Of a stretch of DNA of 59,539 nt, positions 7,349-16,478 are shown piece after piece. Origin of the DNA: Clostridiales bacterium (GTDB taxonomy: Bacteria; Bacillota; Clostridia; Christensenellales; Aristaeellaceae). The notes under the pieces were generated by a model, which worked only from the letters and a program-made list of their open reading frames with translations, made no database searches and was not told the origin of the DNA. The number at the start of each line of letters is the position of its first letter. The first letter of the stretch is position 1. The position numbers and the translations under genes were made by a program. The stretch covers positions 1-59,539 of the forward strand of contig SVGW01000006.1 in the NCBI GenBank assembly GCA_015056125.1, read 5' to 3'.

Positions 7349-8272
7349 TTAGTGGGGCAAAGGGCTCTTATACATCAGTTCTCCGGCTACGGAAATCTGA
7401 TCGCAGATGAGATCGGTCATCTTCTGGCCCTCTTCCCCGGCAGAGAGCACATTGGCTACCGCCGCTTCCACACATCCGGCCTCCACGGGCAGATCCAGAG
7501 AAAAGCGAAGCATCTTGGCCACGGAAAGGGCGGCGGCAGCAGGATTGAGCTCTTCATCATCCACAACCGGGGGAATGAATGGCGCATACACACCCAGGTG
7601 ATCATGGAAGGAAAGATCATGCATCAATAGGGGCTGAGTGCACAGGGCGGTAGCAGATGCGTGAAGAATGCTGCCTGCATAGGGCGGGCAAAGGAGCATG
7701 CCCATGCGGAATGGAGAAGTAACCAGGGCGGATGCTGCATCCGGCGCAGAAAGGGAAGAAAGAGGCACCTGGGGCTGGGACACTTCCTGCACACGAAGAG
7801 CAGCCTCCCATTCCGTCTTTGCAGCCCCTGAGGGGGCCACATGCACAATGCCTGCCTCCATCTCCTTGGCAAAGCGAAAAGCCGCCTGGGCGCCTTCTCT
7901 GAGGGTTTCTGGGTCAAGAGAAAGGATTTGAGCCAGCCAGAGACTTACAGGAGCCTCGTGGCGGCCGCACAGCGCTTCGGGCACGCAAAGGGAACGGATG
8001 CGAATGGGCAAATCCAGGGCATCGTAAAGATCCAATGCGCCTGGGCAGGCAGCATCCCCCAGGAATACGGCATGGCAATCCTGGCAGGCCTCCACCGTTT
8101 CCTGGGTGAGGGCTTCCTGATAAGCTTCCAGGGATTCCTCCCCAATTTTTTCTTGCATCAGGGAAATACTGTGCCCAAAGGAAGCGGATACCTCGGTGAG
8201 AATCTGCTGGGCATATTGGCACATCACTTTTCCGGCTGCGTTGCCGTTGAGGAGCATGATTTTGGCGCGCAC
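7349..8272 (-). CDS. Degenerate isocitrate/isopropylmalate dehydrogenase-family protein
   Basis: A 307-residue protein that follows the isopropylmalate dehydrogenase fold from end to end but lacks its key residues. The N-terminus MRAKIMLLNGNAAGKVM parallels the usual KIALLPGDGIGPEV. LGDAACPGALDLYDALDLPIRI parallels the LLGAVGGP...LdLyaNlRP block, FRMGMLLCPPYAGSIL parallels the FDVIVTENMFGDILSD block, and NPAAAALSVAKMLRFSL parallels NPiatilSaamML. The metal-binding aspartates and the arginines that hold the substrate are not preserved, so dehydrogenase activity is unlikely. The start is GTG with a weak AAGGA site. It is last in a six-gene minus-strand run. Confidence 0.65.
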   Translation of the reverse strand: MRAKIMLLNGNAAGKVMCQYAQQILTEVSASFGHSISLMQEKIGEESLEAYQEALTQETVEACQDCHAVFLGDAACPGALDLYDALDLPIRIRSLCVPEALCGRHEAPVSLWLAQILSLDPETLREGAQAAFRFAKEMEAGIVHVAPSGAAKTEWEAALRVQEVSQPQVPLSSLSAPDAASALVTSPFRMGMLLCPPYAGSILHASATALCTQPLLMHDLSFHDHLGVYAPFIPPVVDDEELNPAAAALSVAKMLRFSLDLPVEAGCVEAAVANVLSAGEEGQKMTDLICDQISVAGELMYKSPLPH

Positions 8273-8307
8273 GGCGGCATCATCCTTTGCGATATATAAT
8301 CAGGGGA

Positions 8308-9474
8308 TCAATCCCATTCAAGGGGGTAGGACTCCACGGCATAATCCAGGGATTTACTGTTTTTGCGCATGGTATCCAGCACGGTGGTGATATTGCTTTG
8401 CTCGGTGAGGGGGGTAATGGCAAAATCGTTGTAATCCTTGCGGGAGGAAATGCGGCAGGGAATGATGCGGAAAGAGTTATCGGTAATTTCGCCATCCTTG
8501 ATTTTAAAGCGGGTTTGGAAAATGAAAGTGAACATATCGCTGGGCTTATTATTGCCTGCAAAGGAGCAATTGGCCAGAGAATAGACGATATACTTGTCTT
8601 TATAGCACTCGATGGGGTTGATGCGGTGGCTGTGATGGCCCAGCACCAAATCAGCGCCGGAATCAATGGCGGCGCGGCCCAGCATCACCTGATTATCCCG
8701 GGGAGAATAGTCCAGCTCATTGCCCCAGTGGAAGGAAACGATTACCAGATCGCAGGTTTCTTTGGCTTTGGCGATATCATCGGCTACTACGTGCTTAAGT
8801 TCCTGGGAAGTGATGGGCTGATTCAGGGTCTGATAAGCCAGCATAGCGATTTTAACGCCCTGCACTTCATATACGCCCATGTTGCCCTTGTTGCTCCATA
8901 CGATGCCAGCCTTTTCCATGGTGGCGATGGTGGAGGCAATGCCGGCGTCGCCAAAATCGCCCACGTGATTATTTTCCATGGTAACGGCTTCCACACTGTT
9001 GCTGGACAGGGCTTCCACATAGCTGGTGGGCGCCAGGAAGAGATAGCTGTTTTCCCGCTTATTGGAGGGGATGCTGTATTCATCCGCCAGCACGCCTTCA
9101 AAATTGGCGATGGTGAGATCATCGGCTTCAAAAATTTCCTTCACGTTGCGGAAAATGAAGTTGATGTCGCCGTCTTGCTTATTCAGCTCTTTCTCAAAAA
9201 TGGATGTGCCGCTGTGCTGCACGTTGCGGCCAATGGTCACATCGCCTACGGCCGTGATGGTTACGTGGACGGAGCCATCCGCCTGGATCAGAGGCGTGGC
9301 GGTAGGAACGGGCGAGGGTTCGGGAGAGGGGGTTGCGTTGGGGTCGGGCGTTGGGGTGGGAGGATTGAGCATTTCATACAGAGAAACCTCCTCTTCTTCC
9401 TCCGCCTGCACGGCCAGCACATTCAGCGTGACCAGCATCAGAAGCACAAGCGCAACAGACCAGATTTTTTTCAT
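8308..9474 (-). CDS. Secreted CapA-family metallophosphatase-like protein
   Basis: A 388-residue exported protein. It has a signal peptide (residues 1-27), a Pro/Thr-rich linker (PTPTPDPNATPSPEPSPVPT) that probably spans the wall, and a CapA/PGA_cap calcineurin-like domain with AVGDVTIGR, ANFEGVL, TMENNHVGDFG, SFHWGNE and LVLGHHSHRINPIE. These residues match the metal-site motifs of the family. CapA proteins take part in poly-gamma-glutamate capsule synthesis, but lone CapA-like proteins are common in Clostridia and their substrate is unknown. I chose the ATG at 9474 because AAGGAGG lies just upstream; the longer frame adds six residues before the signal peptide. No other capsule genes lie nearby. 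Confidence 0.85.
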   Translation of the reverse strand: MKKIWSVALVLLMLVTLNVLAVQAEEEEEVSLYEMLNPPTPTPDPNATPSPEPSPVPTATPLIQADGSVHVTITAVGDVTIGRNVQHSGTSIFEKELNKQDGDINFIFRNVKEIFEADDLTIANFEGVLADEYSIPSNKRENSYLFLAPTSYVEALSSNSVEAVTMENNHVGDFGDAGIASTIATMEKAGIVWSNKGNMGVYEVQGVKIAMLAYQTLNQPITSQELKHVVADDIAKAKETCDLVIVSFHWGNELDYSPRDNQVMLGRAAIDSGADLVLGHHSHRINPIECYKDKYIVYSLANCSFAGNNKPSDMFTFIFQTRFKIKDGEITDNSFRIIPCRISSRKDYNDFAITPLTEQSNITTVLDTMRKNSKSLDYAVESYPLEWD

Positions 9475-9498
9475 GGTTTCCTCCTTGATCAAAGCAGG

Positions 9499-10671
9499 TT
9501 ACAAAGATTGAATGAATTTTTCCATCCGGGAGAAGGCTTCCAGCATCAATTGCATACCCGTGGCATAGCAGCAGCGAATATGCCCGCTTCCGCTTTGGCC
9601 AAAGGCATCGCCGGGAACGCAGACCACCTTTTGCTCCTTAAGCAGGCGGGTGCAAAATTCTTCGCTGGAAAGCCCGGTTTTGGCAATGGAGGGGAAGCAA
9701 TAGAAAGCGCCCCGGGGCTCAAAGCAATCAAGGCCCATTTCTCTCAGGGCGTCCACCATCACCCTGCGTCGGCGATCATAACTGGTGCGCATGGTTGCCA
9801 CGTCGTCATAGCCGTTTTCCCGGCCGTGCTTCAGGGCCTGGATGCCGGCCACCTGGGCCTGGCGGGGAGCGCACATGATGGCATATTGGTGGATTTTATT
9901 CATTTCATAGAGGATTTCCCGGGGAGCACAGGCATAGCCCAGGCGCCAGCCGGTCATGGCAAAGGCCTTGGAAAAGCCATTGATCAGAACGGTGCGCTCC
10001 TGCATGCCGGGAAGGGATGCAAAGGAGAGCATTTCGCCTGCATAAGTGAGCTCGATATAGATTTCATCGGCGATCACCAATAAATCATGCTTTGCTGCTA
10101 CGGCAGCGATTTTTTCCATTTCTTCCCGGGTCATTACGGCGCCGGTAGGATTGTTGGGATAGGGAAAGATCAGCGCACGGGTTTTTTCCGTGATAGCTGC
10201 TTCCAGGCGGGCGGCCGTTAAGCGAAATTCATCGGCAGCCAAGGTGGGAACGGCCACAGGCACGCCGCCTGCAAAGGTGACACAGGGGGCATAGCTCACA
10301 TAGCCGGGATCCGGAATGATCACTTCGTCTCCGGGGCGCAGGCACACCCGAAGCGCCAGGTCGATGGCTTCGCTGGCGCCCACCGTGACCATGATTTCCT
10401 TGGCAGGATCGTAGGAAACATGGAAGCGACCGGAAAGATACTGGGCAATTTCTTCCCGCAGGGAGAGCAGGCCCATATTAGGGGTATACTGGGTTTCGCC
10501 ATCCAGCAGGCTTTCGATGGCGGCGTTGCGAATGTGATAGGGCGTTACGAAATCCGGCTCGCCAACGCCCAGGGAAATGGCGCCCTTCATGGTGCCCGCA
10601 ATATCAAAGAAGCGGCGGATACCGCTGGGGGGCACCTGGGCTACATGGGGGGATACGAAGCGATTGCTCAC
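9499..10671 (-). CDS. PLP-dependent class I/II aminotransferase
   Basis: A 390-residue fold-type I aminotransferase of the AspC/PatA group. Visible motifs are VGEPDFVTP, PNPG-like YPNNPTGAVM, the aspartate that holds the PLP ring in LVIADEIYIEL, the Schiff-base lysine in INGFSKAFAMTGWRLGY, and the carboxylate-binding arginine in GHIRCCYA. The GTG start overlaps the stop of the upstream lrp-like gene by four bases (GTGA), so the pair is translationally coupled. Lrp-type regulators next to aminotransferases usually control amino-acid metabolism. Substrate (aspartate, alanine, aromatic or N-acetyl-diaminopimelate) cannot be decided from the sequence. Confidence 0.9.
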   Translation of the reverse strand: MSNRFVSPHVAQVPPSGIRRFFDIAGTMKGAISLGVGEPDFVTPYHIRNAAIESLLDGETQYTPNMGLLSLREEIAQYLSGRFHVSYDPAKEIMVTVGASEAIDLALRVCLRPGDEVIIPDPGYVSYAPCVTFAGGVPVAVPTLAADEFRLTAARLEAAITEKTRALIFPYPNNPTGAVMTREEMEKIAAVAAKHDLLVIADEIYIELTYAGEMLSFASLPGMQERTVLINGFSKAFAMTGWRLGYACAPREILYEMNKIHQYAIMCAPRQAQVAGIQALKHGRENGYDDVATMRTSYDRRRRVMVDALREMGLDCFEPRGAFYCFPSIAKTGLSSEEFCTRLLKEQKVVCVPGDAFGQSGSGHIRCCYATGMQLMLEAFSRMEKFIQSL

Positions 10672-11159
10672 GGAGATACCGCCAGCCGCTTATCGGCGGT
10701 TTCGCCCACGAATACTACGCCATCCTGCTTATAGCGCTTGAGCACAAAGCTGGTGGCCGTGCCGGTAACGGTATCCAGCGGGCTGAGTTTTTCGCTGACA
10801 AACAGGGCCAGCTCCTTGAGGGTTCGTGCTTCTACCAGCACCAGCAGGTCATAGCTGCCGCTCATGAGATACACGCTTTTTACTTCATCAAAGCGATAAA
10901 TGCGGCCTGCAATGGCGTCAAAGCCCATATCCCGTTGGGGGGTTACTTTCACTTCAATCATGGCTTCCACCCGCTCCCGGTCGGTGCGGTCCCAATTGAT
11001 GATGGGAGAGTAGTGGAGGATCACCCGGTCGTTTTCCAATTCCTCAATGGCCTGGGCCACTTGGGTAAGCTGGCTTCCGGTCATAACGGCAATGCGTTCC
11101 AGAGGTGTGCGGCAATCTTCGTTCAGGATTTCAAGAATCTGCATTTTTAAGGATTTCAT
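10668..11159 (-). CDS. Lrp/AsnC-family transcriptional regulator
   Basis: A 163-residue regulator with an N-terminal winged helix-turn-helix (residues 1-60, MQILEILNEDCRTPLERIAVMTG) and a C-terminal RAM ligand-binding domain (residues about 68-145) containing GFDAIAGRIYRFDEVKSVYLMSGSYD, with the family's G.yD pattern. Such proteins sense amino acids. The gene is directly coupled to the aminotransferase downstream (four-base overlap) and lies 13 bases after pepF, which suggests control of amino-acid or peptide use. Start ATG at 11159 has AGGAGG upstream. Confidence 0.88.
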   Translation of the reverse strand: MKSLKMQILEILNEDCRTPLERIAVMTGSQLTQVAQAIEELENDRVILHYSPIINWDRTDRERVEAMIEVKVTPQRDMGFDAIAGRIYRFDEVKSVYLMSGSYDLLVLVEARTLKELALFVSEKLSPLDTVTGTATSFVLKRYKQDGVVFVGETADKRLAVSP

Positions 11160-11172
11160 AGCTGCCTCCTGA

Positions 11173-12939
11173 TTATTCGTTCATCAGTTCATCGGCCAGG
11201 GCGATGAAGGAATCGATCTGCTTTTCGTATACCTTCAAGGATTCCCGCCAGAAATCTGCGCTACGCACATTGATGCCAACGCTCTTGGCTACATCGGCGA
11301 TCATACCCGAGCCGCAGGAGCGAAGCAGCTGATTATACCGGGGCACAAAGGTAGCGCCCTTTTCCTGATACTGAGCAAACACGCCGGCGCCAAAGAGCTG
11401 GCCGAAGGCGTAGGGGAAATTGTAGAAGGAGAGGCCGGAGAAATAATAGTGGCATTTGCAGGCCCACATGTAGGGATGGCGCACTTCCTTGGAAAGGCCA
11501 TCGCCGTAGCTCTGCTCCTGAGCAGAGAGCATCAGTTCCTTGAGCTCATTTACGGAAAGGGTGCGCTCCTTGCGCTGCTCAATCACCGCGGATTCAAAGA
11601 GATAGCGGCTGTAAATATCCACGATGGTCTGGGTGGTTTCCATGAGGTTGCCTTCCAGCAGCGCAAATTTTTCCTTTTTTTCGGCCTGGGCCATGGCGGC
11701 GTTGGCCAGCAGGGTTTCATTAAAAATGGAGGCGGTTTCAGCCAGGGGCATGGGGGCATCAATCATGCAGGCGGGAAGACCGGCCATGCAGCGGTTGTGC
11801 CAGGCGTGGCCCAGCTCATGAGCCAGGGTGGATACATCGGAGAAGGAGCCAGCAAAATTGGTGAGCACCCGGCTCTGATCCAGGTGATGCAGTTCAGAGC
11901 AGAAAGCGCCGCCACCCTTGCCTTCCCGGGGGAATACATCGATCCAGCGGTTGTCAAATGCCTCGGCAATGAACGCGCCCATTTCAGGGGAAAACTTACT
12001 CATTTCATAAATCAGCTTTTCCCGGGCTTCCTCGATGGTATAAGTCTTGGGGGTATAGCCCTTGGGAGAAATGGGGGCGAAAAGATCATAGAAGGGCAGG
12101 CCGTCCTTGTGTCCCAGAATTTCGCCCTTTTTGCGCAGATATTTGCGGAAAGCGGGCAGGGATTCCCGGATGGCGGTGAGCATGGCGTCCAGGGTTTCTC
12201 TGTCCATATTGGACTGGAACAGGGTTTGATCCAGAATGGAATCAAAATGAGTGGCTTCAATGGTGGTAAGGGCCTCGCCCTTGATGCTGTTTAAGCAAGC
12301 CGCCATGGGAATTTCAATCTTGGCGTAGGAGGCGATTTCGGCTTCGTAAGCATCCTTTCTCACCTGGGGATCGGGGTCATAGGCCTTGGCACGGGCAGCG
12401 GCCAGAGGAATCTGTTCGCCCCGGTAATCTACCATCAAGGTAGCGTCCAGTTTATCCCGGAGGTTGGAGAAAGCATCGCCGCCGGTCAGGGACATTTTCA
12501 GCATCCATTCTTCAATGGCGGGATCCATCAGATGCTTGGCGGCTTCCTTTTGCTGGCGCAGAGAGAAATCCACCGCCTTGAGCTTTTCGCTGGAAGCAAT
12601 CAATTCTTCCAGATTATCAAGGCTGCCCACATAGCGGGTGTAGGCGGAGGAAAGGAGGGACAGCTGCACAGAAAATACCATCAGCCGATCCATCAGCTGC
12701 TGGGCGGGCTCGTTGGTGGCTTCAGTGGCCAGGGTAAGATTGGCAAAGCTGCCAAGGCGGCTGGTGAGGCGGCTAATTTCCTCCATGGCATCGGTCATAT
12801 TTTCCAAAGCTTCCTTGGGATCGCCATTCATCAATCCCTGGGCTTTTTGAGAAAGCTGCTGGAGCATAGAAAAATCTTCTTCGATTTTTGGATCGTTAAA
12901 ATCCTGATAAAGAACGCTTAAATCCCAGGTATATTCCAT
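11173..12939 (-). CDS. pepF: M3-family oligoendopeptidase F
   Basis: A 588-residue cytoplasmic zinc peptidase that cleaves short peptides. The M3 zinc site is intact: HELGHAWH near residue 374, with the third ligand in the downstream ETASIFNET. The N-terminal half carries the helical PepF_N region (WDLSVLYQDFNDP at the start). The length fits the family. It stands between the GntR and Lrp regulators, 16 and 13 bases away, and probably shares their transcript; the set looks like a peptide and amino-acid utilisation operon. The start ATG at 12939 is preceded by AGGAGG. Confidence 0.92.
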   Translation of the reverse strand: MEYTWDLSVLYQDFNDPKIEEDFSMLQQLSQKAQGLMNGDPKEALENMTDAMEEISRLTSRLGSFANLTLATEATNEPAQQLMDRLMVFSVQLSLLSSAYTRYVGSLDNLEELIASSEKLKAVDFSLRQQKEAAKHLMDPAIEEWMLKMSLTGGDAFSNLRDKLDATLMVDYRGEQIPLAAARAKAYDPDPQVRKDAYEAEIASYAKIEIPMAACLNSIKGEALTTIEATHFDSILDQTLFQSNMDRETLDAMLTAIRESLPAFRKYLRKKGEILGHKDGLPFYDLFAPISPKGYTPKTYTIEEAREKLIYEMSKFSPEMGAFIAEAFDNRWIDVFPREGKGGGAFCSELHHLDQSRVLTNFAGSFSDVSTLAHELGHAWHNRCMAGLPACMIDAPMPLAETASIFNETLLANAAMAQAEKKEKFALLEGNLMETTQTIVDIYSRYLFESAVIEQRKERTLSVNELKELMLSAQEQSYGDGLSKEVRHPYMWACKCHYYFSGLSFYNFPYAFGQLFGAGVFAQYQEKGATFVPRYNQLLRSCGSGMIADVAKSVGINVRSADFWRESLKVYEKQIDSFIALADELMNE

Positions 12940-12955
12940 TTTAGGAGCCTCCTCA

Positions 12956-13633
12956 TTAAAATCTTTTTTCGGCCACGGCCTGTAGGCAGGTTTCCTTGCT
13001 TTCTTCCAGATGATGATGCATCAGGGTTTTCAAGCCTTCCAGATCCCTGTTTTCCAAGAGATCCACCATCTGATGATGCTCTTTGTGGGCATTGGAGCGG
13101 CGGATGATATTGGAAATGGTAAGGGCAGAGAAGCGGGTAATATATTCTTCCTGGCTGTCAATCACCCGGAGAATGCGCTTTTTATCGGAAAGATGCTCAA
13201 TGGCGCCGTGGAAAGCGCGGTTGTGAATCGCAACGGCGTTCACGTCCTCCTTTTCATGGGCGATATCCATTTCATGCAGGATATTGCGCAAATTTCCAAT
13301 CGCTTCCTCCGTTACATTTTCCACCACAGAGGGCAGAATCAGCATCATCATGGCGTTGCGGATGGTAAAAATTTCATCGATATCACTGATGGTGAAGGCG
13401 CGCACCACTACGCCCCGGTGAAGCAGATATTCCACCAGGCCGTCTCTTTCCAATTTGCGCAGGGCCTCCCGGAGGGGGGTGCGGCTAATATGCAGCTGCT
13501 CTGCATAAACGGTTTCCACTATTCGGGAACCGGCAGGAATTTCGCCGGTAATAATGGCGTGCTTTAATTGCTCATAGGCGATATCGCGAATGGGCCGGCT
13601 TTCCATCGTTGCATCAAAAGTCTGGTTTGCCAT
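12956..13633 (-). CDS. GntR-family (FadR subgroup) transcriptional regulator
   Basis: A 225-residue repressor-type protein. The winged helix-turn-helix is at residues about 10-75 (YEQLKHAIITGEIPAGSRI, then ISRTPLREALRKLERDGLV). The all-helical FCD domain follows, with the metal-binding pattern built from HNRAFHGAIEHL and later histidines (HKEHHQMVDLL, LKTLMHHHLEES). The ATG at 13633 is favoured by GGGAGGAG upstream. It is the first gene of the minus-strand run leading to pepF, and an inverted repeat in its own promoter region (13657-13680) suggests autoregulation. Confidence 0.9.
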   Translation of the reverse strand: MANQTFDATMESRPIRDIAYEQLKHAIITGEIPAGSRIVETVYAEQLHISRTPLREALRKLERDGLVEYLLHRGVVVRAFTISDIDEIFTIRNAMMMLILPSVVENVTEEAIGNLRNILHEMDIAHEKEDVNAVAIHNRAFHGAIEHLSDKKRILRVIDSQEEYITRFSALTISNIIRRSNAHKEHHQMVDLLENRDLEGLKTLMHHHLEESKETCLQAVAEKRF

Positions 13634-13656
13634 AAGGACTCCTCCCATTGGAATGT

Positions 13657-13680
13657 TTGTATACAGTATCCATAATACAA
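13657..13680. promoter_or_regulatory. Putative operator of the GntR regulator
   Basis: Inverted half-sites TTGTAT (13657-13662) and ATACAA (13675-13680) in the divergent gap between gntR and comF. On the minus strand they overlap a plausible promoter (TTGTTT, 17 bases, TACTGT). GntR/FadR proteins bind such AT-rich dyads; assignment is inference. Confidence 0.35.
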
Positions 13681-13776
13681 TTGAAAAACAATGATGTCAA
13701 GTTTTCCGGATAAATTCGGAAATATGATGAAATTTTGAGAAAAATATGATAGAATTTGCAAAGGGAGGCGAGAAAA

Positions 13777-14535
13777 ATGGCGGAAAAGCTGGGCGAAAAA
13801 ATGATGGCAAGGCTGGGCGTTTGGGTTGGAAACCTGCTATTTCCCCGGGGCGCCAATTGCCTGTGCTGCCATGATCCACGGCTTGCCGCTTTGGAAGACT
13901 GCCTGTGTGATCGCTGCCGGGAGGAACTTAAAAATCTTCGCGTACCCCCTGAAGCCTGCGACAGATGCTTATCGCCTGTGAAGAAGGGGAAGAAATGCTC
14001 CCGCTGTGCTTCTGCCTTGATGAAGGAAATCGACAGGGTATTTGCGCCCTATCAATATAAAAACGCTGTGCGCACCCTGATTCATGCGTTCAAATTCAAT
14101 GCCTGCAACGAAGCGCTGCCCATTCTTGCAGATGCAATGGAAATGGCGCTTGCTGAGCGGGATTTTGATTGCCTGGTGCCGGTGCCTCTGCATCCCAAAA
14201 GGCTTCGCCAGCGGGGCGTGAATCAGGCGCTTTTAATGGCGGAAGCGCTGGCCCGGCGTACCGGGATTCCGGTGTGCGAATTACTCCGACGGGTGCACTA
14301 CCACAGGCCCCAGAGCCTGCTTTCCGAAAAGGAAAGAATGAAAAATGTGGAAGATGCCTTTCTGGCAGAAGAAACGGCGAAGGGGCTGAAAATATTGCTG
14401 ATCGATGACGTGCGCACCACCGGCAGCACGGCTCATGCCTGCGCCAAGGCGTTGAAGAAAGCAGGGGCATATAGCGTGAGCCTGTGTACGGCGGCAGTGG
14501 TTTATAAGTATCCACGAAAAAAATCCCGGCCATAG
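13777..14535 (+). CDS. comF: ComF-family phosphoribosyltransferase-like protein
   Basis: A 252-residue cytoplasmic protein. Residues about 25-85 hold the paired-cysteine zinc site (CLCCHDP, CLCDRC, CDRCLSP, CSRCAS). The C-terminal half is a phosphoribosyltransferase fold with VPVPLHPKRLRQRGVNQA and the PRPP-binding LLIDDVRTTGSTAHAC. ComF supports handling of incoming single-stranded DNA in natural transformation; comEC and a ComEA-like gene lie in the same window. The ATG at 13777 follows GGGAGG; an in-frame ATG 21 bases upstream overlaps that site. Expressed alone, divergently from the GntR gene. Confidence 0.92.
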   Translation: MAEKLGEKMMARLGVWVGNLLFPRGANCLCCHDPRLAALEDCLCDRCREELKNLRVPPEACDRCLSPVKKGKKCSRCASALMKEIDRVFAPYQYKNAVRTLIHAFKFNACNEALPILADAMEMALAERDFDCLVPVPLHPKRLRQRGVNQALLMAEALARRTGIPVCELLRRVHYHRPQSLLSEKERMKNVEDAFLAEETAKGLKILLIDDVRTTGSTAHACAKALKKAGAYSVSLCTAAVVYKYPRKKSRP

Positions 14536-14546
14536 CGCCGGGATTT
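14521..14546. terminator. Bidirectional terminator between comF and the quinone reductase gene
   Basis: AAATCCCGGC (14521-14530) pairs with GCCGGGATTT (14537-14546). The stem includes the comF stop codon region and serves both convergent genes. Confidence 0.8.
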
Positions 14547-14558
14547 TCATATGACAAA

Positions 14559-15545
14559 TTATTTGACGGTGAGAACCACCTTGCCGATGTTTTCGCCCCG
14601 CTGGAGGATATCGTGGGCTTCGGCGGCCTGGGTGATGGGCAGAGTCTTATAGATGGTGGGCTTGAGCATGGAACCGTCTTCCACCTTGGGCCATACATCC
14701 CTGACCAGGCTGGCCAGGATCTGGGCCTTCACGCTGGGATGACGGGAGCGCAGGGTACTGCCGATAATGCGCACGTTGCGCACATAGATATTTTTAAGGT
14801 CTACCTGGGTCATGTTGCCGGCCAGGGTGGCAATCATGATCCAGCGGCCGCCCCGCTGCATATAGGGCAGGCAAGGCCCCATCATTTCGCCGCCCAGGCA
14901 GTCGATGGCCACGTCCACAGGATGGCCTTCATCCAGCTGCTCTTTGAGCACCTGGGCGATATCCTGCTTACGGCTGTTTACGATCACATCAGCCCCCAGA
15001 TGCTTGATGGAAGCGGCAATTTCATCGGAGAGCACGGTGGTGATCACCCGGGCACCGAAGGCCTTGGCCATGGGGATCACCACGCTGGCCAATCCGCTTG
15101 CACCGGCGTGCATGAGCAGGGTATTGCCTTCCTTAATACCGCCTTCCAGGAAAAGATTGAGATAAGCGGTAGCGAAAGCTTCCGGCATAGCAGCAGCTTC
15201 CACCAGGGAGCAATTGGCGGGAACGGGCATGAGCATATCATATTTTACGGATACATATTCCGCATAGCCGCCGCCGCCCAGGAGCGCGCATACCTGATCG
15301 CCGATTTTCCAATTGGATTTTTCTTTGGCCTCTGCGCCCATTTCCTTGATCACGCCGGCCACCTCCAGGCCCATCCATTCGGGGCAGCCGGGAGGCGGGG
15401 GATAATCCCCGGCCCGCTGCATCAGATCGGCGCGGTTGAGAGCGGCGGCGTGGATTTCCACCAGCACATCTTCGGAGGATAATACGGGATCGGGCACATT
15501 GGACCAGGTGAGTTCTTGTTCTTTACCAACGAGAATCGCTTTCAT
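14559..15545 (-). CDS. Zinc-independent MDR NAD(P)H:quinone oxidoreductase
   Basis: A 328-residue medium-chain dehydrogenase/reductase of the quinone oxidoreductase (PIG3-like) branch. It has the GroES-like N-domain with HAAALNRADLMQRAGDYPPPPG and the Rossmann cofactor domain with LLMHAGASGLASVVIPMAKAFGARV. The catalytic zinc cysteine of alcohol dehydrogenases is absent. It reduces quinones or enone-type carbonyls with NADPH in the cytoplasm; the physiological substrate is unknown. AGGAGG precedes the ATG at 15545. The AraC-type gene upstream on the same strand is 25 bases away, so they may share a transcript. Confidence 0.9.
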   Translation of the reverse strand: MKAILVGKEQELTWSNVPDPVLSSEDVLVEIHAAALNRADLMQRAGDYPPPPGCPEWMGLEVAGVIKEMGAEAKEKSNWKIGDQVCALLGGGGYAEYVSVKYDMLMPVPANCSLVEAAAMPEAFATAYLNLFLEGGIKEGNTLLMHAGASGLASVVIPMAKAFGARVITTVLSDEIAASIKHLGADVIVNSRKQDIAQVLKEQLDEGHPVDVAIDCLGGEMMGPCLPYMQRGGRWIMIATLAGNMTQVDLKNIYVRNVRIIGSTLRSRHPSVKAQILASLVRDVWPKVEDGSMLKPTIYKTLPITQAAEAHDILQRGENIGKVVLTVK

Positions 15546-15570
15546 GGGAAAACCTCCTGAAATATAATAA

Positions 15571-16314
15571 TTATTTGATATCGTTTGTGGGGGCGTGGCC
15601 GAAATATTGCTTATAGGCCCGGCTAAACTGGTAAATATCGCAGTAGCCTGCTTCTTTGGCCACGTGCTGAATGGGCATTCTTTCCTGGATCAGGCGGCGG
15701 GCATGCTCCATACGGATGGTTTTTAAATATTTGGCGGGGGCCACGCCATATTTTTCCTGGAAGAGGCGGCGGAAATAGACGGTGCTGATGTGCAAGGTTT
15801 CCGCCAGCATCTGGCAGGTGATCTTTGGATTTGAAAAATCCTCCCGCATAATGGAAAGGGCAGGAGCCAGGAATTCCTCTGCCCGGTCCGGGCGCTTTTG
15901 ATTATTCTGACAGCGATAGAAAATTTCATAAAGCATGGACAGAATGGAAAGATTTCCGCCCGGGGCGTGGGACGCTTTGAGATGAGCGATTTTATTGAAA
16001 TATTCCTGAAATTCCAAGGGGGAGATGCCGCTGAAAGTGGTGAGGCGATCGGGCACGCCCTCTGCATGGAAATTGAATACCAGGCTGTAGCCTTCTCCGC
16101 ATTCAATGGAATAGCTGGCGCCGGCAGGAACAAAGAGAAAATGATCCTTATTGATCAGATGGGGCGCGCCATCCTGGGTATAGACGTAATCACCGGACAG
16201 GGGAACGATCATGGCGGAGGCCGCCCGTTTTTTTACGCTTACCCGATTGCCCTGGTCATGATACACCCGGAGGACATTTACAAATTCTTTTACCACAAGG
16301 GATGAAAAATCCAT
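15571..16314 (-). CDS. AraC-family transcriptional regulator
   Basis: A 247-residue regulator with an N-terminal cupin-like sensing domain (PLSGDYVYTQDGAPHLI, FLFVPAGASYSIECGEGYS) and two C-terminal helix-turn-helices (CQMLAETLHISTVYFRRLFQEKYGVAPAKYLKTIRMEHARRL split over the two motifs, then AGYCDIYQFSRAYKQYFG). Such proteins activate carbohydrate or redox genes. I chose the second ATG (16314) because AGGAGG directly touches the first. It is divergent from the SDR gene at 16479, which is a likely target, and is followed on its own strand by the quinone reductase. Confidence 0.88.
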   Translation of the reverse strand: MDFSSLVVKEFVNVLRVYHDQGNRVSVKKRAASAMIVPLSGDYVYTQDGAPHLINKDHFLFVPAGASYSIECGEGYSLVFNFHAEGVPDRLTTFSGISPLEFQEYFNKIAHLKASHAPGGNLSILSMLYEIFYRCQNNQKRPDRAEEFLAPALSIMREDFSNPKITCQMLAETLHISTVYFRRLFQEKYGVAPAKYLKTIRMEHARRLIQERMPIQHVAKEAGYCDIYQFSRAYKQYFGHAPTNDIK

Positions 16315-16478
16315 ACACATCCTCCTTTTTATTAATTCGGCAAAATTATATCACAAAATAAAAGGATAAGCAAGAAAAATAAGATCATTTCTGCTAAATA
16401 AATAATCGTTTTAGTTATTGATAAAAAAGTGGGAAAGTAGTATGCTAAAAAAAATCAAATGAAATGAGGCGAAGAAAC

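Noticed and set aside
8287-10083. A 598-codon open frame on the plus strand opposite capA and the aminotransferase
   Set aside because: It is antisense to two genes with clear motifs, is rich in His/Gly/Ile as expected for a codon shadow, and has no ribosome binding site.
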